Source: Amycolatopsis thermophila (GTDB lineage: Bacteria; Actinomycetota; Actinomycetes; Mycobacteriales; Pseudonocardiaceae). From it: a stretch of DNA of 64,000 nucleotides. This document shows positions 33,999 to 44,871 of the stretch, in pieces; the first letter of the stretch is position 1, and each line of letters starts with the position of its first letter. The notes beneath the pieces are model-generated. The model did no database searches, was not told where the DNA came from, and saw only the letters and a list, made by a program, of their open reading frames with translations. The DNA is taken from assembly GCF_030814215.1 (NCBI RefSeq), contig NZ_JAUSUT010000001.1:5394001-5458000 (forward strand), written 5' to 3'. The translations under genes were made by a program, and so were the position numbers.

Positions 33999-34119
33999 TG
34001 CACCGCCATGTCGTCCTTGTTGCGGTACCTACCCGTGTGCGAACTTTTCGCGGGGCGGTCACCGCGCCCTGTGCGAGCGGGTGACGCTATCGCTGTTCGT
34101 ACCGTCGCGGCAAGCCCGC

Positions 34120-34904
34120 TCAGGCGGCGGGCAGGGCGCTGGGGGCGATCGTGGCGGTGACGCCCACCCCGGCGGCCACGAGCAGCACGACGGTGGCGAA
34201 CCCGCGGCGGACGAGACGCCCCGGCAGGCGACGGGCGAGGCGACCGGCCGAGGCGGCGGCGAGCGCGGCCGCGAGCGCGAAGACCGCCGTCGTGGCCCAG
34301 TCGAGTGGGGCTCCGGCGTGGGCGGCCAGCCCGGCGGCGGAGTTGATCACGATGACGACCAGCGAGGTGGCGACGGCTTCGGCCGCGCCCAGGCCGAGCA
34401 GCAGGGTCAGGGCCGGGACGATGAGGAACCCGCCGCCGACGCCGAACAGCCCGGTCAGCACGCCGACGACGGCCCCCGTGCCCAGGGCGGAGGGCAGGCA
34501 GGTCCGCCACTCGACGCCCCCGCCGCGGGTGCGGCACGCGCCGCCGGAGCGGGTGCGCTCCCGCAGCATGCCCACCGCGACGACGGCCATCGGCAGGGCG
34601 AACCCGAGCATCAGCAGACGCGGGGACAGCGTCCGGCCCTGGGCGGCGCCGCCGAACGCGGCCGGGACTCCGGCCGCTCCGAAGACCAGCGCGACCGGCC
34701 ACCGGACGCCGCCACCGCGCAGCCGCGGCGCCAGGGCGGCCGCGGCGGACACGCCGACGACGATCAGCGAGGTGGGGATCGCGGCGGCGAGGGGTTGCCC
34801 GGCGAGGTAGACGAGGGCGGGCACCGCGAGGATCGAACCCCCGCGCCGAGCGCGCCCAGCGCCAGATCGATGAACAACCCGGTCAGGGCGACGGCGACGA
34901 GCAT
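34120..34904 (-). pseudogene. TauE/SafE-type sulfite/sulfur-anion exporter, frameshifted
   Basis: From ATG 34904 the frame reads MLVAVALTGLFIDLALGALGAG, a perfect TauE N-terminus, then goes off frame. The protein resumes one frame over as GGSILAVPALVYLAGQPLAAAIPTS and runs to the stop at 34120. A run of five C at 34838-34842 (GGGGG on the coding strand) needs a sixth to restore one frame of 261 aa. The remainder has 7-8 membrane segments and both family blocks (GGSILAVPAL, GLFGVGGGFLIVPAL). It follows the MBL-rhodanese gene by 3 bp and would export sulfite or thiosulfate. Recent mutation, slippage-corrected expression or a base-calling error are all possible. Confidence 0.82.
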
Positions 34905-34907
34905 CCG

Positions 34908-36290
34908 TCAGGCCGCCATCGGCACGCCGGCGTCGGCGGCGCCGCCGAAGGCGTCGTCGATGAGGACCGCGGTGCGCCCGGCCCGGGCGAGCAGCGAGGC
35001 CGCCGCGGTGGCGCGGTAGCCGCTGCCGCAGTGCACCCACACCGGTCCCGCGGGAAGTTCGCCGAGCCGGCGGGGGAGTTCGGGCAGGGGGATGTGGACG
35101 GCGTCGCGCACGTGGGACTCGCGCCACTCGCCCGGCAGGCGGACGTCCAGCACGACCGTGGGCGGCGGGAGCGCACCGGCGTGTCCGTGCCGGAGCGCGG
35201 CGGCCAGGTCGGCGAAGGACGCGGTCGGCAAGCTCGCCAGGCGCCCGGGCCGGCGGCCCGCCCACTCCGCGGGTTCCCCGCTCGCCGCCGCCGCGGGCCG
35301 GTCGATGCCGATGCGGGCCAGTTCCCGCTGCGCGTGAGCGACCTGGTCCGGGGTGTCGCCGAGCAGCGTGATCGGGGCGCCCCAGTCGATCAGCCAGCCC
35401 AGCCACGTCGCCATCGGGCCATCGAGCCCGAGGCTGACCGTGCCGGCGAGGTGGGAGCGCGCGAACGCCTTGCGGGAACGCAGGTCGACGACCCACTCAC
35501 CGGCGTCGATCCGCTGCCGTAGTTCGTCCGGCCCGGCGGTGCTCGCCGGGGTGCGGTCGATGGGCGCCGGTCCGGCGGCGTTGCGGGCGCCCATGTGGGC
35601 GTAGTAGGCGGGGTAGCGGTCCAGCCCGGCCAGGGTCCGCTCGACGAACTCGCCCTCGGCGAGGGTGAGGGCGGGGTTGTGCCGCCGTTCGCGGCCGATC
35701 GTGGAGGCGTCGCCGTCGGCCTGCGTGGCCGAGCAGAAGCTGCCGAAACCGTGGGTGGGCCACACGGCGGCGCCGTCGGGAAGCACGTCGGCGAGGCGGC
35801 GGGCGGAGGTGTGCTGGTGGCGCGCCAGCTCGTGGGCGTGCTCCTGGCCCAGCAGGTCGGTGCGGCCGGTGGTGCCCAGCAGGAGTGAGCCGCCGGTGAA
35901 CACGCCGACCGGCCCGTCCGGGCCGTCGAGGATGTAGGACAGGTGGTGGAAGGTGTGACCAGGGGTGGCGACCGGGCGGATGCGCATCCGCTGCGACACG
36001 TCGAGCACGTCACCGTCGCGGACCGGCACGTGCGTGAACGGCACGTCGTCGGCCGCGGCGATGCCGTAGCGGGCGCCGGTCAGACGGGACAGGTGCAGGC
36101 CGCCCGACACGTAGTCGTTGTGCACGTGGGTCTCCAGCACCCACGCGATGCTCACGCCGAGCCGGCCCGCCAGCGCCACGATGCGGTCGATGTCGCGTTG
36201 CGGGTCCACCACCACCGCGAAGTGGCCGTCATGGGCGAGATAGCTCCGGTCGCCCAGTGACGACGTCTCGATCGTCCGGACATCCAGCAC
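34908..36290 (-). CDS. MBL-fold/rhodanese fusion (persulfide dioxygenase-type sulfurtransferase)
   Basis: 460 aa from GTG 36290 (AAGGAGAAGG upstream). The N-terminal metallo-beta-lactamase domain (about 1-240) has THVHNDYVSGG (His55, His57, Asp59), GHTFHHLSY and an ATPGHT-type ligand, as in ETHE1/Blh proteins. Two rhodanese domains follow: about 265-370, where the active loop reads ITLLGDTPD and lacks Cys, and about 380-460 with active Cys421 (VWVHCGSGYRA). It should oxidise glutathione- or mycothiol-type persulfide and move sulfane sulfur. A CsoR-family operator lies just upstream and CstR is the preceding gene. Confidence 0.9.
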   Translation of the reverse strand: MLDVRTIETSSLGDRSYLAHDGHFAVVVDPQRDIDRIVALAGRLGVSIAWVLETHVHNDYVSGGLHLSRLTGARYGIAAADDVPFTHVPVRDGDVLDVSQRMRIRPVATPGHTFHHLSYILDGPDGPVGVFTGGSLLLGTTGRTDLLGQEHAHELARHQHTSARRLADVLPDGAAVWPTHGFGSFCSATQADGDASTIGRERRHNPALTLAEGEFVERTLAGLDRYPAYYAHMGARNAAGPAPIDRTPASTAGPDELRQRIDAGEWVVDLRSRKAFARSHLAGTVSLGLDGPMATWLGWLIDWGAPITLLGDTPDQVAHAQRELARIGIDRPAAAASGEPAEWAGRRPGRLASLPTASFADLAAALRHGHAGALPPPTVVLDVRLPGEWRESHVRDAVHIPLPELPRRLGELPAGPVWVHCGSGYRATAAASLLARAGRTAVLIDDAFGGAADAGVPMAA

Positions 36291-36319
36291 GGCCCTTCTC
36301 CTTCGTTCGTCGGTCCCAG

Positions 36320-36335
36320 GTACCCCGGGGGGTAT
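36320..36335. promoter_or_regulatory. CsoR/CstR-type operator upstream of the MBL-rhodanese gene
   Basis: GTACCCCGGGGGGTAT fits the TACCC-G-rich-GGGTA pattern of CsoR-family sites. It lies between cstR and the MBL-rhodanese gene, 30 bp upstream of the GTG start. A near copy is at 36867-36882. Confidence 0.8.
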
Positions 36336-36377
36336 GCAGGAAAGACACCGCGGCACCGCGGGAGCGGTGGCGCAGTG

Positions 36378-38088
<1,711 letters not shown>

Positions 38089-38100
38089 CTGCCGGTCTCC

Positions 38101-38880
38101 TCAGCGTCCGCCGAAGGTGGGCGTGCGCTTGTCCAGGAAGGCATCGATGCCTTCGAAGTGGTCCTCTGTGGACAGCAGGGTGCCCAGCAGCGCGCGCTCG
38201 TGCTCCAGCGCCGCCGCCACGGGCATCTCCTCCGAAGCGCGGACCGCGGCCTTGCTCAGCCGGGTGGCCACCGGGCTGAACCCGGCGAGCCGTGCCGCCA
38301 GCGCCCGCCCGGCCCGCACGACGCACTCCGCGGGCACCACCTCGGTCACCATGCCCATGCCGTGCGCGGTCCACGCGTCCACGGTGCGGGCGGTCAGCAC
38401 GATCTCGGCGGCGCGGAAGCGCCCGCACACCCGTGCCCAGCGCTGCGTGCCGCCCGCGCCGGGCAGGATGCCGAGGTTGATCTCCGGCTGGCCGAACACC
38501 GCGGAGTCCGCCGCGACGATGAAGTCGCAGGACATCGCGAGTTCGCAGCCGCCGCCGAGGGCGTAGCCGGCGACGGCCGCCACGGCCGGTTTGGGGAAGC
38601 GTGCTATCCGTGCCCACGCGGCCTGCCGCTCGGACTGCAGGTATTCCGCCGGTGTGGTCGCCCGCAGCTCGCGGAGGTCGGCACCGGACGCGAACAGCCG
38701 GGTACCGCCGGTGAGCACGACGGCCCGCACCGCGTTGTCGGTTTCGGCGCGGTCCAGCCCGGCGCACAGCTCACGCAGCACCTGCGCGCTCAGCGCGTTG
38801 CGGACGCGCGGCCGGTCGATGGTGAGCACGGCGACCTGGCCGATCACGTCGTACCGGACGGCCTGATCCTCCTCGGGCAC
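38101..38880 (-). CDS. Enoyl-CoA hydratase
   Basis: 259 aa from GTG 38880, which has GGGAGG upstream. Both catalytic Glu residues are present: Glu113 (GGGCELAMSCD) and Glu133 (FGQPEINLGILPGAGGTQR). The C-terminal FEGIDAFLDKRTPTF is typical of the family. It hydrates trans-2-enoyl-CoA in beta-oxidation. First gene of the leftward operon; its promoter is overlapped by a TetR-type operator that is probably shared with the divergent Liv operon. Confidence 0.93.
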   Translation of the reverse strand: MPEEDQAVRYDVIGQVAVLTIDRPRVRNALSAQVLRELCAGLDRAETDNAVRAVVLTGGTRLFASGADLRELRATTPAEYLQSERQAAWARIARFPKPAVAAVAGYALGGGCELAMSCDFIVAADSAVFGQPEINLGILPGAGGTQRWARVCGRFRAAEIVLTARTVDAWTAHGMGMVTEVVPAECVVRAGRALAARLAGFSPVATRLSKAAVRASEEMPVAAALEHERALLGTLLSTEDHFEGIDAFLDKRTPTFGGR

Positions 38881-38910
38881 ATGACCTCCCTGTCCTGCGT
38901 TCCGGCCGTG

Positions 38911-38940
38911 AACATACTGTCGAGTATGTCAGCGTGTCAA
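38911..38940 (-). promoter_or_regulatory. Strong promoter of the crotonase operon
   Basis: Reading leftward: consensus TTGACA (38940-38935), an 18-bp spacer and TATGTT (38916-38911). A palindromic operator covers the spacer and the -10 box. Confidence 0.7.
38912..38929. promoter_or_regulatory. TetR-type operator between the two CoA-catabolic operons
   Basis: ACATACT-GTCG-AGTATGT is a perfect 7-4-7 inverted repeat. It overlaps the -10 and spacer of the leftward promoter and lies 71 bp upstream of the rightward -35. The TetR protein encoded at 45710-46342 inside the rightward operon is the likely binder. Confidence 0.7.
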
Positions 38941-39000
38941 CCGGCCGTGTCACGGGAAGTTTCCTTGTGTATACGGGAAATAGCGATCACGACGGAGTGG

Positions 39001-39030
39001 TTGACGTGGTCCGCGGGCGGTGCATATGGT
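39001..39030 (+). promoter_or_regulatory. Promoter of the Liv/CoA-catabolic operon
   Basis: TTGACG (39001-39006), an 18-bp spacer and TATGGT (39025-39030). Transcription would begin near 39037, about 45 nt before the first start codon. Confidence 0.6.
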
Positions 39031-39081
39031 GCGGGAACCTACGCAGTAGTACGACAATGACGTCGACAAATGGAGGCTGGC

Positions 39082-40284
39082 GTGAGGCGACTCAGGTCCT
39101 CGGTGCTGGTGGCGACGGCGTTCCTGCTCGCCGCCTGCGCGAACAGCGGTGGGGGCTCCGCGCCGAGTACGAATGCCGATGCCGGGTCGGGCCCGATCAA
39201 GATCGGCGTGATCGTCCCGCTGAGCGGGCCCGCCGGGCCCAACGGCAAGGACGTGCTCGACGCGATCACGACGAAGGCCGACCTGATCAACAAGGCCGGC
39301 GGGGTGCGCGGGCGTCAGCTCGAGGTGGTGTCCCAGGACGACAAGAGCGACCCGGCGACCGGGGTGAGCGCGGCGAACACCCTGATCAACGATGGCGCCG
39401 CGGTGGTCATGGGCGGCTGGAACAGCCCGGTGACGCTGGCCATCCAGCCGGTGCTGGTGCGCGCCGGGGTCCTCAACATCACCTCGATCCCGCAGAACGC
39501 CTCGATCCTCGGCGGGGCGGACCCCGACGCGGTCCGGATGAACGCCGGCAACGCCGCCGGCGCCTACGCCGCAGCCTCGTACCTGACCGGCGACCTGAAA
39601 GCCAAGCGGGTGGCCATGCTGCTGGAGAACGACGCCTACGGCAACGACGCGGGCAACTACCTCGGCAAGGAGCTGCAGGCCAAGGGAGTCGACGTGGTCA
39701 GCCAGCAGAAGTTCGCGCTGTCCGACACCGATTTCCGCGTTCCGCTGAGCAACGTCGCGCAGTCCGCCCCGGACGCGGTGTTCTCCGCCGACGCCGCGGA
39801 GTCCTCCGGCATGCCGGCGCTCGCCTCGCAGTACGTCGACTCGGGGATCAAGGCGCCCCACTTCGCGGCACTCGGCACGGTTTCGCCCAACGTGGTCAAG
39901 CTGGCCGGCGGGGCGAAGGTCGACGGCCTGCTGTCGGCCGACCTCTACTTCCCGCAGGAGGCGCCGTTCGCGACCATCCCGGCCAACGTCGAGTTCGTGC
40001 AGGCCTTCCAGGCCAGGACCGGGCAGCTGCCGGACAAGTACGCCGCCCTCGGCGCGGAGAGCGTGGACGTGTGGGCCAAGGCCGTGACGAAGGCGGGCAC
40101 GACCGACCGGGACAAGGTCGCCGCCGCGATCCACGGGCAGACCTTCACCGGCACCGTGCTCGGTGACGTGGCGTTCACCGGCAAGGGCCAGCTCAAGAGC
40201 CACGTCTTCGCCTTCACCGTCAAGGACGGCAAGGTGAGTGTGCTGGGCGAGATCCCGGTGCCGGACTCGGTGTGGGAGCAGTAG
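39082..40284 (+). CDS. Liv-type ABC transporter substrate-binding lipoprotein
   Basis: 400 aa from GTG 39082 (GGAGG 5 nt upstream); ATG 39070 is an in-frame alternative. Lipobox LLAAC, then a Ser/Gly linker and a type I periplasmic-binding fold (IKIGVIVPLSGPAGPNGKD, INKAGGVRGRQLEVVSQDDKSDPATG). In this family ligands are often branched amino acids but, in actinobacterial catabolic operons, also aromatic and alicyclic acids. It begins an operon of CoA-ester genes, so a carboxylic acid is more likely than an amino acid. Confidence 0.92.
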   Translation: MRRLRSSVLVATAFLLAACANSGGGSAPSTNADAGSGPIKIGVIVPLSGPAGPNGKDVLDAITTKADLINKAGGVRGRQLEVVSQDDKSDPATGVSAANTLINDGAAVVMGGWNSPVTLAIQPVLVRAGVLNITSIPQNASILGGADPDAVRMNAGNAAGAYAAASYLTGDLKAKRVAMLLENDAYGNDAGNYLGKELQAKGVDVVSQQKFALSDTDFRVPLSNVAQSAPDAVFSADAAESSGMPALASQYVDSGIKAPHFAALGTVSPNVVKLAGGAKVDGLLSADLYFPQEAPFATIPANVEFVQAFQARTGQLPDKYAALGAESVDVWAKAVTKAGTTDRDKVAAAIHGQTFTGTVLGDVAFTGKGQLKSHVFAFTVKDGKVSVLGEIPVPDSVWEQ

Positions 40285-40286
40285 GG

Positions 40287-41069
40287 ATGCCCGCACCGGC
40301 CGACCCGCCGCCCGCCCTGTGCGTCGAGGAGCTCGGCGTGCGCTACGGGAGCCTGCAGGCTCTCGACTCGGTCTCCTGGACCGTGTCCGACGGTGAGATC
40401 CTCGGCATCATCGGACCCAACGGCGCGGGCAAGAGCAGCAGCTTCGCCGCGGTGACCAACAGCGTCCGCCGCAGCGGCACCGTGTCGCTGTACGGGTCGA
40501 CCGTGGACGGTGTCGCGACGCACCGGCTCGCCCGGCGCGGCCTGCGCCGCACGTTCCAGCAGAACTCGTTCTACTCGGGACTGTCCGTACTGGACAACGC
40601 CGCCGCCGCGTTCACCGTCGTCGACGGGGTGCGGCTGGCGGGCAGCCTGTGCACGCCGTGGCGGGAGGTCTCCCGCCGCCGGCGGCACCGGGCGAGCGCG
40701 CGTGCGCTGCTGGCCGAGTTCGGGATCGGCGCGAAGTACCAGCAGATGTACCCCGACGACATCCCCTACGGCCTGCAGCGGTGCCTGTCGATCGTGCTGG
40801 CCTTCGGCGCGGGTGCCCGGGTGCTGCTGGTGGACGAGCCGGCGGCCGGGGTCGGCGGGCAGGACATGCAGAACCTGGCCGAGCTGCTCGGCGAGCTGCG
40901 GGGCCGCGGGCTGGCGGTGGTGCTCATCGAGCACCACATGGACCTGGTGATGGAGGTCGTGGACCGGCTGGTGGTGCTCGACCGCGGACAGCGGATCGCC
41001 TACGGCGAGCCGGAGGAGGTCCAGCGCGACCCGGCCGTGCTGGAGGCCTACCTGGGGAGGGTGGCGTGA
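40287..41069 (+). CDS. Liv-type ABC ATPase (LivG)
   Basis: 260 aa from ATG 40287. Walker A GPNGAGKSS, Walker B VLLVDEPAAGV and the late IEHHMDLVMEVVDRLVVLDRG block are those of LivG. The ABC signature is unusual: where LSGGQ is expected the sequence reads IPYGLQRCLS. It is followed by LivF with a 4-nt overlap, and the pair should form a heterodimer in which one signature is degenerate. Confidence 0.9.
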   Translation: MPAPADPPPALCVEELGVRYGSLQALDSVSWTVSDGEILGIIGPNGAGKSSSFAAVTNSVRRSGTVSLYGSTVDGVATHRLARRGLRRTFQQNSFYSGLSVLDNAAAAFTVVDGVRLAGSLCTPWREVSRRRRHRASARALLAEFGIGAKYQQMYPDDIPYGLQRCLSIVLAFGAGARVLLVDEPAAGVGGQDMQNLAELLGELRGRGLAVVLIEHHMDLVMEVVDRLVVLDRGQRIAYGEPEEVQRDPAVLEAYLGRVA

Positions 41070-41794
41070 ACACGCTCCTGCGGGTGTCGGACCTGCGCGT
41101 GCGGTACGGGCACAGCGTGGCACTGTCCGGAGTGGACGCCCAGGTCGGTGACGGCGAGCTGGTGGCCGTCGCCGGCGCGAACGGCGCGGGCAAGAGCACC
41201 CTGGTCAACGCGGTCGCGGGCTGGTCGCGCGGCCGGGCGACGGTGTCGGGCTCGATCGAGCTCGGCGGCCGGGAAGTGGTGTCGCTGCCCGCGCACCGGC
41301 GCTGCAAGCTCGGCGTGGTGCTGGTGCCCGAGGGCAAGAGCGTGTTCGAGCAGCTGACCGTGGACGAGAACTTCCGCATGGTGCGGCCGCCCCGGCACGC
41401 GACCGGCAAACGCTACGAGATCGACGACGTCTACGAGGTGTTCCCGCAACTGCGCGAGCGGGCACACGCGCGCTGCGCCACGCTCAGTGGCGGTGAGCGG
41501 CAGATGGTCGCGATCGGCCGCGCGCTGCGCGCCGCTCCGCGGCTGCTGATCCTCGACGAACCGTCGGTCGGCCTGGCGCCCCGGCTGGTGGTCGAGGTGC
41601 TGCAGCACATCCGCGCGCTCGTGGAAGGCGGGCTGTCGGTGCTGCTGGTGGAGCAGAACGTCAAGGCGGCACTGGAGGTCGCCGACCGGATGTACCTGCT
41701 GGAGCAGGGACGGGTCGTCGGCTCGGGCTCGGCGGCCGAGATGCGGGACGACGACCGGATCGTGTCCGCCTACCTGGGAAGGCTGGCGCACTGA
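41066..41794 (+). CDS. Liv-type ABC ATPase (LivF)
   Basis: 242 aa from GTG 41066. Walker A GANGAGKST, signature LSGGERQMVAIGRAL, Walker B LLILDEPSVGLAP and the EQNVKAALEVADRMYLLEQG end are all canonical. The stop overlaps the livH-type start (TGATG). Confidence 0.93.
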   Translation: MNTLLRVSDLRVRYGHSVALSGVDAQVGDGELVAVAGANGAGKSTLVNAVAGWSRGRATVSGSIELGGREVVSLPAHRRCKLGVVLVPEGKSVFEQLTVDENFRMVRPPRHATGKRYEIDDVYEVFPQLRERAHARCATLSGGERQMVAIGRALRAAPRLLILDEPSVGLAPRLVVEVLQHIRALVEGGLSVLLVEQNVKAALEVADRMYLLEQGRVVGSGSAAEMRDDDRIVSAYLGRLAH

Positions 41795-42645
41795 TGTTCC
41801 TCGCGCAACTGATCAACGGGCTCGCGCTGGGCGCGGGCTACGCCCTCCTCGCGGTCGGGTGGACGGTGCTGCTGTCGGCGGCGCGCCTGGTGAACTTCTC
41901 GCACGGGCAGCTGTACATGGTCGGCGCGTTCCTCACCTGGTGGGGCACCGCCAAGGCCGGCCTGGGGTACTGGCTGGCGGTGCCGGTCGCCGTGGGGGTC
42001 GTCGCGGTGCTCGGCGCGGTGATGCAGCTGCTCATGCGGCGCCTGACGCTGGAGCAGAACATCGTCAGCCTGATGCTGGTCACGCTGGCGTTCGGGTACC
42101 TGCTCGAAGGCGGCGGTTCGCTGCTGTTCGGCGGCAACCCGCAGGTGATCGCCAGCCCGGTGCAGAGCACCACGCTGCGCCTGGGCGCGGCGCGCTTCAC
42201 CGGCCAGGACGTGCTCATCGTCGTGCTGGCGCTCGCGCTGTTCGCCGTCACCTGGTTCGTGCTGGCCCGCACCAACGTCGGCCGGATCGTCCGCGGCGTG
42301 GCCGAGGACCCGAAGCTGGCCCAGGTCTACGGCATCGACGCGGCGAAGGTCTACCTCGGCGTGTTCGTGTTCTCCGCGGCGTGCGCCGCGCTGGCCGGCG
42401 CGGTCGTCGCACCCCGGAGCCCGATCCTCACCTCGATCGGGTTCGAGCAGGTGGTCACCACGTTCCTGGTGGTCGTCCTCGCCGGGGTCGGCAACCTGCT
42501 CGGCGGGCTGTTCGTCGGGCTCGGGCTGGGCGTGTTCACCGCGTTGTTCGGCGCCTACGTCTCGCCCGCCTTCTCCACCGCCGCCGCGTTCTGCGTGCTG
42601 CTCGCCGTCCTGATCGTCCGTCCGCAGGGGTTGAAGGTCCGATGA
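41794..42645 (+). CDS. Liv-type ABC permease (LivH)
   Basis: 283 aa, seven to eight membrane segments. Typical LivH features: NGLALGAGYALLAVGWTVL near the N-terminus, FSHGQLYMVGAF, and RGVAEDPKLAQVYGID as the ATPase-contact loop. Coupled to both neighbours by overlapping stop/start codons. Confidence 0.92.
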   Translation: MFLAQLINGLALGAGYALLAVGWTVLLSAARLVNFSHGQLYMVGAFLTWWGTAKAGLGYWLAVPVAVGVVAVLGAVMQLLMRRLTLEQNIVSLMLVTLAFGYLLEGGGSLLFGGNPQVIASPVQSTTLRLGAARFTGQDVLIVVLALALFAVTWFVLARTNVGRIVRGVAEDPKLAQVYGIDAAKVYLGVFVFSAACAALAGAVVAPRSPILTSIGFEQVVTTFLVVVLAGVGNLLGGLFVGLGLGVFTALFGAYVSPAFSTAAAFCVLLAVLIVRPQGLKVR

Positions 42646-43703
42646 AGACGATTGATCCGGAGCGCAAGACCGCCGAGGCGCCGGTGCGCGCGGTGGACGG
42701 GGACACCGGTCGCGGGCGCCTGCTGCGCGGCGGTGGGTGGCTGGTGCTGATCGTGGCCGGCTACCTGCTGCCGTCGCTGCTGGGCGGTTCGCCCCGCCTG
42801 TACGGCACGTTCGTGCTCATCGCGATCTTCGCGATCATGTCCTACGGCGTCGACGTCGTCGTGTCCTACCTCGGCGAAGTCAGCCTGGGGCACACGCTGT
42901 TCTGGGCGGCCGGCGCGTACGCCACCGCGTACACGACCGCGAAGCTGGGCTGGGGTGCGCTGCCGGCGTTGCTGGCGGCGCTGGTGGTCGCGGCGGTGCT
43001 CGCCCTGCTCGTCGGCCTGGCCACCCTGCGCACCCGCGAGTTCGTGTTCTCCCTGGTCACCTACGCGACCGCGATCATCGGACTCACGGTCGTGTCGAAC
43101 GTCAGCGTCCTGGGCGGATCCGACGGCATCGCCGGGATCCCGCTGCTGTCGCTGCCGGCCGTCGGCGGTTCCTACACCGCGCGCACCGACGCCGACCTGT
43201 GGCCGATCGCGTTCGCGCTGCTGGTGGTGGTCATCGCGGTGATCGCCCGGTTCCGGCGCTCCCGCCTGGGGCAGAGCGCGCTCGTGACGCAGATGAACGC
43301 CGGGCTGGCCACCACCATGGGCGCCGACGTGCGCAGCACGCGGGTGCTCGTGTTCGCGCTGTCGGCGCCGATCACCGCGCTGGCCGGCTGGCTGTACGCC
43401 TACCAGCGCAGCTACGTCAGCCCGGACCTGCTGTCCACGTCGTTCCTGCTGTTCATGCTGACCGCGGTGATCCTGCCGGGCCGCCGCAGGCTGCTCGGCC
43501 CGCTGGTCGGGGCCGCGCTGATCACCGCGCAGCAGCAGCTCGTCTCCCTCGGCGGCGATCTCGACAAGATCGTCCTCGGTGGCGTGCTCGCCATCGTCCT
43601 GCTCGTCTCGCCCGACGGGCTCGCCGGTCTCGGCCGGCTGATCGTGCGGCGCCGTCCGGCCGCCACCCCGATTCCGGCAGCGTCCGCTGCCCGTACCGAC
43701 TGA
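42642..43703 (+). CDS. Liv-type ABC permease (LivM)
   Basis: 353 aa with a charged N-terminal tail of about 30 residues and then eight or more membrane segments. SYLGEVSLGHTLFWAAGAYATAY and GGSDGIAGIP are LivM signatures. Fifth and last transporter gene. Confidence 0.92.
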   Translation: MKTIDPERKTAEAPVRAVDGDTGRGRLLRGGGWLVLIVAGYLLPSLLGGSPRLYGTFVLIAIFAIMSYGVDVVVSYLGEVSLGHTLFWAAGAYATAYTTAKLGWGALPALLAALVVAAVLALLVGLATLRTREFVFSLVTYATAIIGLTVVSNVSVLGGSDGIAGIPLLSLPAVGGSYTARTDADLWPIAFALLVVVIAVIARFRRSRLGQSALVTQMNAGLATTMGADVRSTRVLVFALSAPITALAGWLYAYQRSYVSPDLLSTSFLLFMLTAVILPGRRRLLGPLVGAALITAQQQLVSLGGDLDKIVLGGVLAIVLLVSPDGLAGLGRLIVRRRPAATPIPAASAARTD

Positions 43704-43716
43704 TTGGAGGCCGACT

Positions 43717-44871
43717 GTGCCCGTGATCTGGGAACCGCCGCTGAGCGAAGAGGGCCGGCGCTGGCGCGAGGTGGCCAGGAAGCTGTCCGCCGAACGGTTC
43801 GCCCCGCTGGCCGCGGAGCTCGACCGCGACCAGCGCTACCCGTGGGAGAACGTCGAAGCGCTCGTGGACAGCGGGCTCGCGGGGCTGTTCGTCGCCGAGG
43901 AGTACGGGGGACAGGGCGCGAGCTTCGACGTGGTCTGCGCGGTGATCGAGGAGGTCTCGGCCGCCTGCGCGTCCACCGGCGCCATCCTCACCGCCTACGC
44001 GCTCGGCGGAACCCCGATCGTGCTGGCGGGCACCGACGAGCAGCGCGCGCGCTACCTCGGCGGCATGGCCAAGGGACAAGCCGTGAGCTTCGCCCTGACC
44101 GAGGAGGGCGCGGGCAGTGACGCCGCGCGGATCAAGACCACCGCGGTCCGCGAGGGCGACGGGTGGCGCCTGCGCGGCGAAAAGATCTTCATCGGCAACG
44201 GTGGCGCATCGCAGCACTACGTCGTGTTCGCGCTGACCGACCCCGCCGCGGGCACCCGCGGGATCACCGCGTTCATGGTCGGCAAGGACGACGACGGTGT
44301 GGTGATCGACCACTACGAGGACAAGATGGGCATCCGCGGGACCTACACCAGCAACCTCAAGCTGGACACCGTGGTCGGCGACGACGCGATCGTCGGCGAG
44401 GTCGGCCGGGGCATGCGGCTGGCGATGCAGACGCTCAACGCCGGCCGGATCACCGTGGCCGCCCAGTCGATCGGCGTGGGCCTGGCCGGCTACCAGGTGG
44501 CGGCGCGGGAGGCGGTGCGGCGGGAGACGTTCGGCCATCCGATCATCGACAACCAGGGCATCTCGTTCCCCCTGGCTGACGTCGCCACGCGGCTCACCGC
44601 GGCCCGGATGATCACCCACCAGGCCGCGCGGACCTACGCCGAGGGCGGTGACGTGTCGATCCTGGGCGCGATGGCCAAGCTCGACGCCAGCGAGGCCGCG
44701 CACCTGGCGGTGAACACCGCGGTGCAGGTGCACGGCGGCGCCGGCTACTGCAAGCCCAACGTGGCCGAGCGGCTCTACCGCGACCAGCGGATCCTCGAAA
44801 TCTACGAAGGGACCTCGGAGATCCAGCGGCTCGTGCTCGGCCGCGCGATCAAGGCGGAGGCCGCCGCATGA
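43717..44871 (+). CDS. Acyl-CoA dehydrogenase
   Basis: 384 aa from GTG 43717 (GGAGG upstream). Standard fold with ALTEEGAGSDAARI, RGEKIFIGNGG and the catalytic Glu in EIYEGTSEIQRLVLGRAI; the RETFGHPIIDNQGISFPLAD block binds FAD/substrate. It introduces a 2,3-double bond into an acyl-CoA. It lies 13 bp after the transporter genes and overlaps the next gene by 4 nt. Confidence 0.93.
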   Translation: MPVIWEPPLSEEGRRWREVARKLSAERFAPLAAELDRDQRYPWENVEALVDSGLAGLFVAEEYGGQGASFDVVCAVIEEVSAACASTGAILTAYALGGTPIVLAGTDEQRARYLGGMAKGQAVSFALTEEGAGSDAARIKTTAVREGDGWRLRGEKIFIGNGGASQHYVVFALTDPAAGTRGITAFMVGKDDDGVVIDHYEDKMGIRGTYTSNLKLDTVVGDDAIVGEVGRGMRLAMQTLNAGRITVAAQSIGVGLAGYQVAAREAVRRETFGHPIIDNQGISFPLADVATRLTAARMITHQAARTYAEGGDVSILGAMAKLDASEAAHLAVNTAVQVHGGAGYCKPNVAERLYRDQRILEIYEGTSEIQRLVLGRAIKAEAAA

